Below, in pieces: positions 35,396 to 46,165 of a DNA stretch of 64,000 bases. Position 1 is the stretch's first letter. The number at the start of each line of letters is the position of its first letter. The notes under the pieces are model-generated. The model saw only the letters and a program-made list of their open reading frames with translations, ran no database searches and was not told the DNA's origin. The stretch comes from Thinopyrum elongatum (taxonomy: Eukaryota; Streptophyta; Magnoliopsida; Poales; Poaceae), in the NCBI GenBank assembly GCA_011799875.1, contig CM022302.1, forward strand, positions 379,562,175 to 379,626,174. Direction: 5' to 3'. A program made the position numbers and the translations under genes.

Positions 35396-36324
35396 TAGAG
35401 AGTCAACAGGAATTGGTCATTTGCATGGTTAGTTATAAAATCCTACATAAAACTTATGGATCACTGAATATGATATGTTTGATTCCTTGCAATAGTTTTG
35501 CGATATAGAGATGATAATATGTGGGAGGTACTAGTAAATGGTTGTGGTTAGTAAGAATATTGGTGTTAAGGTTTGTGATTCCCGAAGCATGCACGTATAG
35601 TCTCTCGTTATGCTATGAAGTTGGAGCATGATTTATTGTTGATTGTCTTCCTTATGAGTGGCGGCCGGGGACGAGCGATGGTCTTTTTCTACCAATCTAT
35701 CCCCCTTGGGGCATGCGTAGTAGTACTTTGCTTTGAGGGATAATAAACTTTTGCAATAAGTATATGAGTTCTTTATGACTAATGTGAGTCCATGGAACAT
35801 ACGCACTCTTACCTTTCCGCAATTTGCTAGCCTCTTCGGTACCGTGCATTGCCCTTTCTCACCTCGAGAGTCGGTGCAAACTTCGCCGGTGCATCCAAAC
35901 CCCGTGATATGATACGCTCTATCGCACATAAACCTTCTTATATCTTCCTCAAAACAGCCACCATACCTACCTATTATGGCCTTTCCATAGCCATTCCGAG
36001 ATATATTGCCATGCAACTTCCACCACTTCCGTTTTGATGACTTGAGCATTCATTGTCATATTGCTTTGCATGATCGTAAGATAGCTAGCATGATATTTCC
36101 ATGGCTTGTCCGTTTTTTGATATCGTTGTTATGCTAGATGATTGCACATCCTGGTACACTGCCAGAGGCATTCATATAGAGTCATATTTTGTTATAGGTA
36201 TCGAGTTGTAAGTAAATAGAAGTGTGATGATCATCATTATTCATTATTAGAGCATTGCCCAGTGAGTTAAGGATGATGGATACTATGATTCCCCCACAAG
36301 TCGGGATGAGACTCCGGACGAAAA

Positions 36325-36402
36325 GAGAGAAAAAAATGAAAAAAATGAAAAAATGAAAATAAAAAAATGAAAAAGAAAAAAAGAAAGAAAAAAAGAGGAC
36401 AA
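36325..36402 (+). repeat. Purine-rich low-complexity tract
   Basis: GAAAAA/TGAAAA-type repeats. A similar tract lies in element I at about 50410-50500. Confidence 0.85.
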
Positions 36403-37123
36403 AGAGAGAAGGGGCATGCTAGTTCCACACTTGTGCTTCAAAGTAGCACCATGTTTATCATATAGAGAGTCTCCTATGTTGTCACTTTCATATACTAGTG
36501 GGAATTTTTCATTATAGAGTTAGATGCACACCCACTTAGTTTTCATATTGAGCTTTCATACACTTATAGCTCTTAGTGCAATCGTTGCATGGCAATCCCT
36601 ACTCCTCGCATTTATATCAATTGATGGGCATCTCCATAGCCCGTTGGTTAGCCTCGTTGATGTGAGACTTTCTTAATTTTTTGTCTTCTCTATATTTACC
36701 CCTATCATCATACTCTATTCCACCCATAGTGCTATATCCATGGCTTGCGCTCATGTATTGCGTGAGAGTTGAAAAAGATGAAGCGCGTTAAAAAGTATGA
36801 ACCAATTGCTTGGCTTGTCATCGGGGTTGTGCATGATAAATATATTGTGTTAAGAAGACAGAGCATGACAAGACTATATGATTTTGTAGGGATAGCTTTC
36901 TTTAGCATTTATATTTTCAAAGACATGATTGTTTGTTGGGATGCCTGAGTATTAATGTCTTTATGTCAAATTATAGACTATTGTTTTGAATCACTCGTGT
37001 CTTAATATTCATGCCATGATTAGACATATGATCAAGTTTTTGCTAGGTAGCATTCCACATAAAAAATTATCTTTTTTATCATTTACCTACTCGAGGATGG
37101 GCAAGAATTAAGCTTGGGGATGC

Positions 37124-38621
37124 TGATACGTCTCCGTCGTATCTGTAATTTTTGATTGTTTCGTGCTAATATTATACAACTTTTACATACTTTTGGCAAC
37201 ATTTTATATGATTTATTGGACTAACCTATTGATCCAGTGCCCAGTGCCAGTTCCTGTTTTTTTTCATGTTTTTTTGTTTCACAGAATATCCATATCAAGC
37301 GAAGTCCAGACGCGATAAAAATTTACGGAGAATTATTTTGGAATATATGTGATTTTTGGGACTTGGAATCAAGGCAAACAGGGGCCCACAGCCACCACAA
37401 GACACCTGGGCGCGCCAGGCAGCCCAGGCGTGTGGTGGTGGGTTGTGCCCTCCTCGTACGTCGGTTGGAGCTCTACTTCGGGCGCAAGGAAGCTTATATC
37501 CGGAAAAAATCGTGTTAAACTCTCAGCGCAATCAGAGTTACGGATCTCCGGGAATATAAGAAACGGTTTTCGGCCAGAAAACAGGAACGAGAAATAGAAG
37601 AGAACAGAGAGATAGATCCAATCTCAGAGGGGCTCCTGCCCCTCCTCTTGCATGGAGGCCATAGACCAGAGGGGGAACCCTTCTCCCATCTAGGGGGGAG
37701 TCCAAGGAAGAAGAAGAAGGAGGGGGGCTCTCTCCCCCTCTCTCCCGGTGGAGCCGGAGTGCCGCTGGGGCAAGGATCATGACGGCGATCTACATCAACA
37801 ATCTTGGTACCGTCAACACCAACTTTCTCCCCCTCTATGCAGCGGCGTAACACCCGTTCTCCCTGCTGTAATCTCTACTTAAACATGGTGCTCAACACTA
37901 TATATTATTTCCCAATGATATGTGGTTATCCTATGATGTTTGTGTAGATCCATTTTGTCTTATGGGCTAATTGATGATCATGGTTGGTTTGAGTGTATAT
38001 TTTATTTATGGTGCTGTCCTACGGTGCCCTCTGTCTCGCGCAAACGTGAGGGGTCCCCGCTGTAGGGTGTTGCAATACGTTCATAATTTGCTTGTTGTCA
38101 GTTGCCGAAGTGACAGAAGCTTGAACACGGACAAGTGGGTTGTTGCGTATGGGAGTAAAGAGGACTTGATACTTAATGCTATGGTTGGGTTTTACGACCT
38201 TAATGATCTTTAGTAGTTGTGGATGCTTGCTGGAGTTCCAATCATAAGTGCATATGATCCAAGTAGAGAAAGTATGTTAGTTCATGCCTCTCCCTCATAT
38301 AAAATTGCAAGAATGATTACCGGTCTAGTTATTGATTGCCTAGGGACAAATGACTTTCTTGTTGACAAAAGCTATCTACTTTTATTCATAGTTTTATTCT
38401 TGCAAAGTACTTCTAGTTTTATTCTTGCAAACTTATCCTTTCACCTACCAAATAGTTTTATAATTGTTCTAGGTAAAGCAAATGTCAAGTGTGCGTAGAG
38501 TTGTATCAGTGGTCGATAGAACTTGAGGGAATATTTGTTCTGCCTTTAGCTCCTCGTTGGGTTCGACACTCTTATTTATCAAAAAAGGCTACAAATGATC
38601 CTCTATACTTGTGGGTTATCA
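37124..38621 (+). repeat. 3' LTR of element F
   Basis: Uninterrupted, 1498 bp, TGATACGTCTCC...GGGTTATCA. It shows the intact sequence (CAATCTTGGTACCGTCAACACC) across the site where solo LTR G inserted in the 5' LTR. Confidence 0.95.
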
Positions 38622-38806
38622 CCGGTCTCGAAGGTGGTGTCAGTGCCGGTGCGAGTGTCGGCGCCGGTGTCGGTGTCGGGGTTGGTGCCACTGCCACCCT
38701 GCACCCGCAACCGGTGTTCGTCCAGGTAATCAAAATAATGATTTGCTGCCTCGACGGGGTCTTCTTCGCGGTGACCAGAACCCCCGGCTTCCGCGTGGCT
38801 AGACAT
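38622..38806 (-). pseudogene. Second CACTA gene, N-terminal exon
   Basis: It starts ATGTCTAGCC at 38806 (MSSHAEAGGSGHREEDP). A repetitive Asp/Thr/Gly stretch (DTDTGADTRTGTDTTFETG) runs to the Gypsy F insertion. The frame across the insertion, taking one TSD copy, joins that at 27356 without a break. A likely intron acceptor (CGTAG) lies 4 bp upstream of the ATG. Confidence 0.65.
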
Positions 38807-38895
38807 GTTCCTACGATTAATTATAAGTATGCTAGTTTAATTCTAGACTGAATAAAATGAATAATGAAAAGAAAAAAGGGGCCTATATTTAGCCC

Positions 38896-39059
38896 GAATG
38901 TTGATTCATTCCCCTTCCGGCAAATCCCAGGCACTCGATATGTCCTAGTTTCTAGCACAAGTCATGCTGAAATTCACAGAAATTTTCTGCATGACCTTTG
39001 CTAATAAGTGGACATATGGAGCGCCTTAAATTTGCCGGAACGGAAATGAATCAACATTC
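38896..39059. repeat. Imperfect 164-bp palindrome upstream of the second CACTA gene
   Basis: The arms of about 80 bp are centred at 38978. Matching words in both arms are GAATGTTGATTCATT, TTCCGGCAAAT, ATATGTCC and GTCATGC. The right arm also contains a perfect 9-bp inverted repeat (TTGCCGGAA/TTCCGGCAA). The right arm is homologous to 44186-44270 inside the TNP2 intron. Confidence 0.85.
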
Positions 39060-39723
39060 CGGCAAAACATAGGCCACTCGGATATTCTTTGACAATTGTC
39101 CATTCAACCAACATTAATCATATCAAATTCAACAATTGTAAATGAACACCAATGACAACCGGAATGGAATATGCAAATGAGAATCAATGACATATATCAT
39201 ATAACATCAATCTTGTTTTTGTTTATATAGCAACAATTACTTTAACAAAGTGTTTGAAAAGAAAAACAATTCTTTTTTTTGTTTATAGCTAAATGCCATA
39301 GCTACTGTTTTTATTTATAGCTAAATGCTACTGTTTTTTGTTTATAGCTAAATGCCATAGCTAATTTTCCCTAGCTAACTACTCTCCGTTAACTCAAAAT
39401 TTTACTAATTTTGTTTAAAGCAGCAACAACATCACCTAGTTTTTTTTTACTAATTTGTACTTTCTTAGCTAACTTATAACCCTAGCTTATTTATACTGTC
39501 CTAGCTAACAACATCATCACAGTAGCAGCAACAACATCGTCACAATGTCACAATTTTACTAATTTATAACCCTAGCTAATTTCCTAAAAAAAATTGCTAA
39601 AAAAATTCCTACTGTCCTACAAAAATTCTTACTGTCCTAAAAATATCCCTACTGTCCTAATTCCTAATCACAGCAGCAACATCTCATCTCCTAGGGTTCA
39701 TACATCCAACTCCTAGCTAGGGT
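39060..39723 (-). other. AT-rich 5' intron/leader region of the second CACTA gene
   Basis: Non-coding, with a repeated word TTTATAGCTAAATGC (about 39283, 39317, 39346) and several TACTGTCCTA words (about 39610-39660). Confidence 0.6.
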
Positions 39724-39759
39724 TCATATTAGAGAGAGAGAGAGAGCAGAGAGCAGAGA

Positions 39760-39794
<35 letters not shown>

Positions 39795-40080
39795 GGCAGG
39801 AAGAGGAGAGGGAGAGGATTACGGGGCGGCGGCGAGGTCGAGGACGGGGAAGAGGGCAGCGGCGGCGAGGTCGAGGGCAGGGGAGAGGGCGGCGGCGGCG
39901 AGGTCGAGGGCGAGACCGCGCGGCGATGGTGAGCTCGAGGGAGGGCTCTCGGGCGACGGCCAGCGGTGAGGTCGAGGGCGGGCAGGGCGACAGCGGCGAC
40001 TGGCCGGGGGGAGGGGGACGACGGCGACTGGCTGAGGGTAGGGGAGAGGAGTGGGGGGAGAAAGACTTAGCCAAATTTTG
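39724..40080 (-). promoter_or_regulatory. CT-rich (minus strand) leader of the second CACTA gene, with (GA)n
   Basis: A (GA)n microsatellite (39728-39791) is followed by a purine-rich, GC-rich block of tandem GAGGTCGAGG units. An open frame across it encodes only Pro/Arg/Ser repeats and I do not call it a gene. By position it is the 5' leader of the gene starting at 38806, matching the CT-rich leader of TNP2 at 44530-44740. Confidence 0.5.
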
Positions 40081-40099
40081 AGCCTGCGCGGGGGGTTAA

Positions 40100-40305
40100 G
40101 TCAAATTAGCAGTAGCGCTGGGTACGGACCAGCGCTATAGCTAACTTAGCTGTAGCGCTGGTCTGTACCCAGCGCTACAGCTAACTATTGCAATTTTATT
40201 TTTTTTAGTTCTAAAATACACATAGCAGTAGCGCTGGATTAGGACCCAGCGCTATAGCTAAGTTAGCTATAGCGCTGGTTCCTAGTCCAGCGCTACTGCT
40301 AACTC
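40100..40305. repeat. Two internal palindromes of CACTA subterminal type
   Basis: 40108-40178 and 40216-40300 are each nearly perfect palindromes of about 70-85 bp, built from AGCAGTAGCGCTGG and CCAGCGCTATAGCT units in inverted pairs. The same units fill both ends of the element. These lie in its interior, between TNP2 and the second gene. Confidence 0.85.
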
Positions 40306-40668
40306 TTATTATTTTCTTTTTATTATTTTCCTTTTCTTATTTTTAGTTTTCTTTTGTTTTTATTATTTTCCTTTCCTATTCTGTTTACTTTTCTTTTTCT
40401 TTTGTATTGCTTTCTCCTTTTTGTTTTTGTTTTTTGTTTTTTGTTTTTCTCCCGAAGGCCTAGCACGCAGTCGACGAGAACGTCTCCTCCCTCACTGCGG
40501 GCGATACGATGTATACATCATTTGACCGATAACAGTTACTTAAGTGTGTAGGTTTACACTCTCCACCTCCCCCCTCCATGTACATTGTAAGATAACTCGC
40601 TGATTTAAATACATACATGCAGTAGGAGCTTTTCCTACTGTCTAACCTTTAAAAAAAATGATGGTTTC
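40306..40668 (-). other. 3' flank of TNP2
   Basis: T-rich plus strand, no feature beyond short homopolymers. Confidence 0.6.
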
Positions 40669-43600
40669 TCAGCTGCGTCGACGACGTTTCACATTGAGCT
40701 TCTTCCCTTTCTTGTTCGTTGTCGAATAATTGAGCCCCTCGTTGTGACTTTTCTGGCACCATGGAGTATGATCTTTCTTAGGTAATGTAGTCTTGATTCT
40801 TCTTTTTACGTATGATTCATCGTCATTGTCATCTTCCCTCATCAGGTTGCCGTATTGGTCGTTGTGTTCCTTGTTGGCGACTCCATCCATTCCGACAATG
40901 CTCCTTTTGCCTCTCCTCACGACAACACAGCTGGGATTGGTCGGGTCGGTTATGAAGAAGCATTGTGTCACGTGCTTAGCGTGTACCCATGGCTCAGTTT
41001 TGGTGATAACGTTAACGTTCATGGTAGCGCTCTTCGCGTCGGGTATAGACATGGTAGTGAAATACTTGTTAACTCTTACGACGGCCTTAGCCCATCTGAC
41101 ACGGAACATTGTCGCATCATGCATTCCAGCGTAGTCAAGCTCCCAGATCTCTTCGACCCTTTCGTAGAATCTTTCAGTTGTGTCGTTGGCGCCGGTCACG
41201 CATTCAATCGTCGCCCCTGAGTTCTAGTAATCACTGTCCATGTCTTTGGCCTCCGTGTAGAACGTGTACCCATTGATATCGTATGCCTGATAGGTCACGA
41301 GTTTGGGCGCAGGGCCATGTGCTAAGGCATGTATGAGCAATCCGTCCGAACTGCCCTCTTCCGAGGGATTAGCAAGAACATGCTCTTTGAACCAGTGCAA
41401 GAAAGTGGCATTGTGCTCTACAGTAACTTCATCGTCCGTCTTGCGCATCCCCTGATCACGGTACTTCTTTGCGATGGTTTCTTTGTGTAGTGTCACATAA
41501 TCATCTACCACATCTAGGTGTTGTAGCACTACTAAGTTAGCCCTGTCAAAGTCATTTTGTCGATCCGAGTAGTCCACGTGTAATTCCCTCCGGCCGTTGT
41601 TGTGACCTTCTCCTCCAAGCCTCCCATGGTGCTTCTTGGCGGGCAAACCAACAACAGGGTCTCCGCCGCCTATATAATTCTCGCAAAAGGAGATGCACTC
41701 TTGTGTCAGATACCCCTGTACGATGCTCCCATCGGGACGGGACATGTTACAAACGAATCCTTTGATGACCCCATTCATCCTCTCGAACAACATCCTGCTG
41801 TGAAGGAATGTCAGCCCAAGATCGATGATGTTGTCCATGATGTGGACACACAGATGCACCATGACGTCAAAGAACGCGGGCGGGAAGTACATCTCAAGCT
41901 CACATAGTATGACAATGATCTCTTCCTGTAGCCTTCGGAGCTACTTCACACTGATGGACTTTCGAGAGATAACATCGAAGAAGTTGCAGAGACCAGTAAG
42001 CGTGTCACGGACGTGCTTCTCCATTATCCCTCTAATGGCAATCGGGAGTATCTGCGTCATCATCACGTGACAGTCATGAGACTTCATCCCGCTGAACCTT
42101 TTCTTCTTTGTGTCTAGAAATCTGCTTATCTTCTCACAGTAACCGGAACTGACTTTGATTCCCATAAGGCACTTGATGAATTGATCGATCTCCTTCGCAC
42201 TTAAGGTGAAGCAAGAAGGGGGGCAATAATTCTCCTCCTTGTGGAGATCTCTTCTGATCTCCAAATCTTCCAAATTTTTCCTTGCCTTCGGCCCATCCTT
42301 GGTCTTCTCTGGCATGTTCATCAGTGTGCCAAGCAAGCTCTCGCGGAGATTCTTCGTGATATGCATTTGATCAAGGCAATGAGGTGTGTCATGATTGGGC
42401 CAGTACTCCAAGTCCCAGAAAACAGACCTCGTTTTCCTTACCTTCAGCAGCGGCTCCGGCGCCTTTTTCATCTTTCCCGGCGCGGGGCACTGTTCCCAAT
42501 TTTTCAACAGCTCGTTGATATCAGCGCCGCTCCTCTTACGTGGAGGTCTTTGATGCTTAGCCAAACCATTGAATAGATCTCCATGTTTTCTCCGCAGGTC
42601 ATCCTTCTCGAGCCATCTACGATGCCCCATGTACACGATTTTCCCAGACCCGCCATCTTTTGTTGACGTAAGCTGCTGAGACGTCCTATCATCCATGCAC
42701 CTCGTGCATCCGCAGTATCCGTGGCACACCTGGCCTAAGGTGTACCCGTAACCGAGATAGTCGTGCACCGTCGTCATCAGTGCGGCTCTCATATAGAAAT
42801 AATCCCCTGTGCTGGCGTCCCATGTCTTGATCGGCGATTTCCATAACGTGTCTAGCTCCTCTTTCAGAAGCCCCATATACAGGTTAATATTATTTTCCGG
42901 TTGTTTCGGCCCTTGAATCAGCATGCTCATGTGTATGTACTTTGTCTTCATGCACTTCCATGGGGGGAGGTTGTACATCCATACAAAGACAGACCATGTG
43001 CCGTGGTTGGTGTTCTGGTTTCCAAACGGATTCATGCCATTGGTACTCGCACCAAGCATGATGTTCCTTGCATCTTCTGTGAAAAATCGATATTTAGCGT
43101 TGAATGCTCTCCACTTGCTAGCATCTGCAAGGTGTCTCAGCTTTGGATCATCTCCATCGTCGGGCTTCTTCCTCTCCGCGTGCCAGCGCATGAGCTTTGC
43201 CTCCTTAGGATCTACGAAATACCGCTGCAGACGGGGAGTGATCGAAAAGTACCATACAACTTTCTGAGGAGCTTTCTTTCCTGCCTTCTTGTATCGAGAA
43301 GCATTGTACACTGGACAGCTGGTTTTTTCCGCGTGCTACCCCCGATAAATGATGCAATCATTGATGCATGCAGGGTATCTAATGTGCGGCAGATCAAGAG
43401 GGCAAATGATTTTCTTGGCCTCCTCGACACTAGTAGGACACAGGTTCCCCGCGGGAAGAAATTTATATGTAGATACTTCAAATGCTCATCAAGGCTTTTG
43501 TCTGTCCATTTGTTTTTTGCCTTCGTCTTTAGAAGTTTGAGCATGAAACTCAAGCAGGTCACCTCGGGATCGCAACCGTCATACAATGGAGTCTTCGAGT

Positions 43601-44116
43601 CTACTTCAAGTTGCAACATCTTGGCCTCCTCTCTAGAAGCAGCTCTGTCGCTAGTCATACTCTTGTGAAGGAGGTCTCGAACATGAGGGTCCTACACGAC
43701 TGAACTTAGTAGCGTCGAAGACTACGGCGTGTCCGCCGCCTCTTCTCCGCCATGTCCGTTCTCTTCTTCACTGTGTCCGAAATCTTCTCCGCCGCCAGGT
43801 CCGGTCTCTTCCCCGCCGCCATGTCCGGCGCCATCGTCTTCATGTCGATTGGTCATCTCTTCGTCTAGCCCCATGTCGTTATTCCCTGCCATGTGGACGT
43901 CCTCATCATCATCTTCACTTATCACCGAGTATAGCCATCCATGAAACCATTCATCAGCAGGTGCGCCTTCAAACTGCCACGATCAAAAGGGTCCAAAATG
44001 ACTCCTTTGCATCTTGTACACGGACATCTAATCCCAGTCCGATTATTTGCATACATGTCCATCACCGCGGATTGCAAGTATCGCTCCACCTTCCTTCCAC
44101 TCACCTTCATGACCGA
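40669..44116 (-). pseudogene. TNP2-type CACTA transposase, degenerate
   Basis: The catalytic transposase of the CACTA element, on the minus strand. After an intron acceptor (GCAG, exon from 44116) come the N-terminal transposase-associated domain (SGRKVERYL, RCPCTRCKG, LMNGFMDGY), an acidic Gly/Glu-rich linker (43925-43730), the TNP2 core (NDCIIYRG, TSCPVYNASRYKK, VVWYFSITPRLQRYF, HGTWSVFVWMYNLPPW, GQVCHGYCGCTRC, CLDQMHITKNL) and the C-terminal part (ELEMYFPPAFFDVMVHL, RFYERVEEIWELDYAG), ending in a basic tail at 40669. In-frame TAG codons lie at 43722-43724, 43692-43694, 43336-43338, 41941-41943 and 41224-41226. A frameshift lies between about 43495 and 43455. It cannot make a full-length protein. 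Confidence 0.9.
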
Positions 44117-44347
44117 CTGCACGGCATAACAAGCAAAAGGGTTATAAACAAAATGCATGCATGTATCAAAGTCATATAAGAATTTGGCATGACCTTGCCT
44201 AAAAATAGGACATATCGGGTTTGCTAGAAATTCGCCGAAATGGAAATAAATCGACATTTCGGCAAAACATAAGTAACTCAGGGGGCATGTCACTCGCACA
44301 AACCCCTTCATATCGCAAACACACATATTCCCATTCTTGAAATGCAC
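44117..44347 (-). other. 3' part of a TNP2 intron with the shared module
   Basis: 44186-44270 is homologous to the right arm of the palindrome at 38980-39070 (common words GCATGAC, GGACATAT, GGAAAT, TTC(C/G)GGCAAAACATA). It also contains an 8-bp inverted repeat GCCGAAAT/ATTTCGGC. Confidence 0.7.
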
Positions 44348-44759
44348 AACTTTTTACTCACCTATCTCCCGAGAGAGATCGAGCACGGTTAGATGAGGCC
44401 TTCGCTACCTATAGGGATCGAAAGTGGATGGCTAAATAGCTAGCTAGATCTAGTTGTTGGGAGGAGAGATGACTCTAGCTAACTAATGGAGATGGAGAGA
44501 GATGAGCTAGCTAGATCTATATGTATGGAAGAAGGGAGAGCCAAATAAATGAGGAAGATAGAGAAGATAGGCCATTTATGGAGGAGAATTATGGTGGAGG
44601 GGGGCATTAATGGGGAGAGAAGAGAGGTAGAAGGAAGAGAGAAGAAGGACAATAATGGTGGAGAAGTAACTTAGAGAGGGGAGAGGGCAAAGGAGGGGAG
44701 AGGGCAAAGGGGGAGGAAGGGGGAGGGGGAGAGGGGTGGGTGAAAAGGTGGCAGCCACG
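44348..44759 (-). promoter_or_regulatory. 5' leader/first exon region of TNP2, CT-rich on the minus strand
   Basis: Purine-rich plus strand (GAGAGGGGAGAGGGCAAAGG and similar, 44530-44740). An open frame here is low-complexity and not called. The transcription start is presumably between here and the subterminal repeats. Confidence 0.5.
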
Positions 44760-45118
44760 CCTAGCAGTAGCGCTGTATTCTTGACAGCGCTACTGCTATG
44801 GTGCTTAGTAGTAGCGCTTGTCGGTAGCAGCACTACTACTAAGTGGGGCCCAATAGTACTAGCAGTGTTGTCATAGTACGCGCTACTACTAAAATCTTAG
44901 CAGTAGCGCTATATTTTGGGCCGCGCTGCTACTACAGCTAGCGTCGGTTGGCTTGTTGGGTCCCACTTATCAGTAGCGCTCTTTATATTTCCAGCGCTAC
45001 TGCTAAGGCATCACTTGTAGTGCTGCCCGAGACCAACGCTGCTGCTAATTAGCAGCAGCGCTGGTTTTTTTCCAGTGCTACTACTAATGTCCTACCTATA
45101 AGCGTTTCCCTAGTAGTG
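44760..45118. repeat. Right subterminal repeats and terminal inverted repeat of CACTA
   Basis: Many copies of AGCAGTAGCGCTG / CAGCGCTACTGCT in both orientations, ending CCTAGTAGTG at 45118 followed by TSD ACT. This is the promoter side of TNP2. Confidence 0.92.
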
Positions 45119-45800
45119 ACTCCTCCACACACGATATCTCCTTGTGCATGATTTGCTTGATGCGCGAGGTGTAGCAAAAGTAATGCCCCTAAGTTGGGAG
45201 AATAACCGACGTCAAGGTTTGTTGCTTTCTCGGAAACTAGCATGTTCTCATCATTCACCTTAGAAACTTATCCTCGTGCCTGCAATGAGTTAGTCATAAC
45301 ATAATAGAAATAACATATAGCAGGACTTTCAACGCAACTGGCTCTTGAGCCACGTATGCTCATCAAATTGAAGGATTGCCTTGGGTGTGGGTCAGTATAA
45401 TCATAAACATGGCAGGTGTCATCATCATTGTTGGTGAAGCCAAAGTAATTACACCACTCTTGAAAAGTGATGTTGAAGTCTTGGTCCAGGAGATAGAAAG
45501 TGATCCTCTCCTCCTCGTATGCATTGGGCATCAAACCAACATTATGCGAGAGAGTACTAAGAAACTCAAGCATCATGCGTTCATATGTCTCACATCCCTG
45601 ATGAACAAAATGGTGCAACCCGACATTATTTCAAAGCAAATTGAAATCATTAGTAATACTTAGCTGGGCGAGCATTGTCGCACAAGCCCATTTGGTTGCT
45701 TTGATCTTCCTTGTACTGTGCTTTCGGAATTTCTTCCTGGCTTCACGGTCGGCGAAGACGACCCCCTAAGTGAAAAATTGTTGTGGTGGTGCGGTGAATG
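45119..45800 (-). pseudogene. ATHILA ORF1-like domain of element A, N-terminal part
   Basis: The minus-strand frame 45618-45268 (YERMMLEFLSTL, ITFYLLDQDFNITFQEWCNYFGF) matches the pattern of the Arabidopsis-retrotransposon ORF-1 (ATHILA) domain: an LEFLxTL helix followed by I-x-F-x-L-x-x-x-x-x-x-x-x-x-F/L-N-x-x-F-G. The related frame continues at 45258-45122 (PNLGALLLLHLAHQA) up to the CACTA insertion and resumes at 14186. A stop or frame change near 45260 shows decay. The domain is found in many plant Gypsy elements; its role is not established. Confidence 0.62.
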
Positions 45801-45869
45801 AACTCGAAGCACTGCGCACGCGAGTGGATCTTCTTCCTCGGGCTTATTGTGGCCGCCAGGGGTAAAAAC

Positions 45870-46165
45870 AACCGCTCATACGAGTGCGTGCGCCCATATG
45901 AAACGTCGTCATTCACCCTGACGACTTACCTATGTATGTGCATTGATGAAATGACCGCTGAGACGGGCGGCGGCGCCCGTTTGGTACACTGTCTTTCGAT
46001 CTGATCTTTTTCTTCTTCTGGTAAAGAATGTCATACGACCACTCTAACGGGCGCGTGTGCCAGTTTGGAACGCCGTTGATTGCTCTGGATTCTTTCTCGT
46101 TTTGGTAGATATGTCAAACGATCACTGAAATGAGCACTTGCGCTTGTTTTATATGCCGTTGATCA
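45870..46165. repeat. Tandem degenerate repeats of about 82 bp in element A
   Basis: A core resembling GGCGCGTGCGCCCGTATGGAACGCCGT occurs around 45882-45910, 45962-45993, 46047-46078 and 46134-46161. The same core is present in both LTRs of element A (11796-11824 and 62850-62877). Confidence 0.7.

Larger units (their letters stand above)
34159..37123 (+). other. 3' untranslated region of element F
   Basis: It has no coding signal. It includes the TTCACTTATAT repeats (35199-35395), a block shared with element I (for example 35455-36240 against 49598-50360), an adenine-rich purine tract (about 36325-36400) and, at the end, the polypurine tract AGCTTGGGGATGC (37111-37123) before the 3' LTR. Confidence 0.75.
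27362..38621 (+). mobile_element. Element F: pol-less Gypsy-type LTR retrotransposon with a 449-codon ORF
   Basis: LTRs at 27362-32684 (1512 bp once solo LTR G and one TSD copy are removed) and 37124-38621 (1498 bp) have the perfect TSD CCGGT at 27357-27361 and 38622-38626. The internal region, 32685-37123, has a tRNA-Asp-type primer site, one long ORF and a polypurine tract, but no gag, protease, reverse transcriptase or integrase. It therefore depended on an autonomous relative. The LTRs differ at about 8 of the first 100 bases, mostly C/T and A/G changes, so it is older than E. It interrupts a coding exon of the second CACTA gene. Confidence 0.93.
14187..45118 (-). mobile_element. Element D: CACTA (En/Spm) DNA transposon
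   Basis: The ends are CACTACTAGGAGAAAGCCTA (left) and, inverted, CACTACTAGGGAAACGCTTA (right). A 3-bp TSD, ACT, lies at 14184-14186 and 45119-45121. It carries TNP2 (44116-40669), a second gene (38806-15376, in three pieces) and a small third ORF (14973-14698), all on the minus strand. Removing Gypsy E and Gypsy F with their TSD copies leaves about 11.0 kb. Both terminal regions are packed with AGCGCTGG/CCAGCGCT subterminal repeats, the type of site bound by TNPA-like proteins in this superfamily. TNP2 is broken, so this copy is unlikely to be autonomous. Confidence 0.93.

Noticed and set aside
39724..40074. 116-codon Pro/Arg/Ser-rich minus-strand frame
   Set aside because: Tandem GAGGTCGAGG and (GA)n repeats explain it; more likely a leader.
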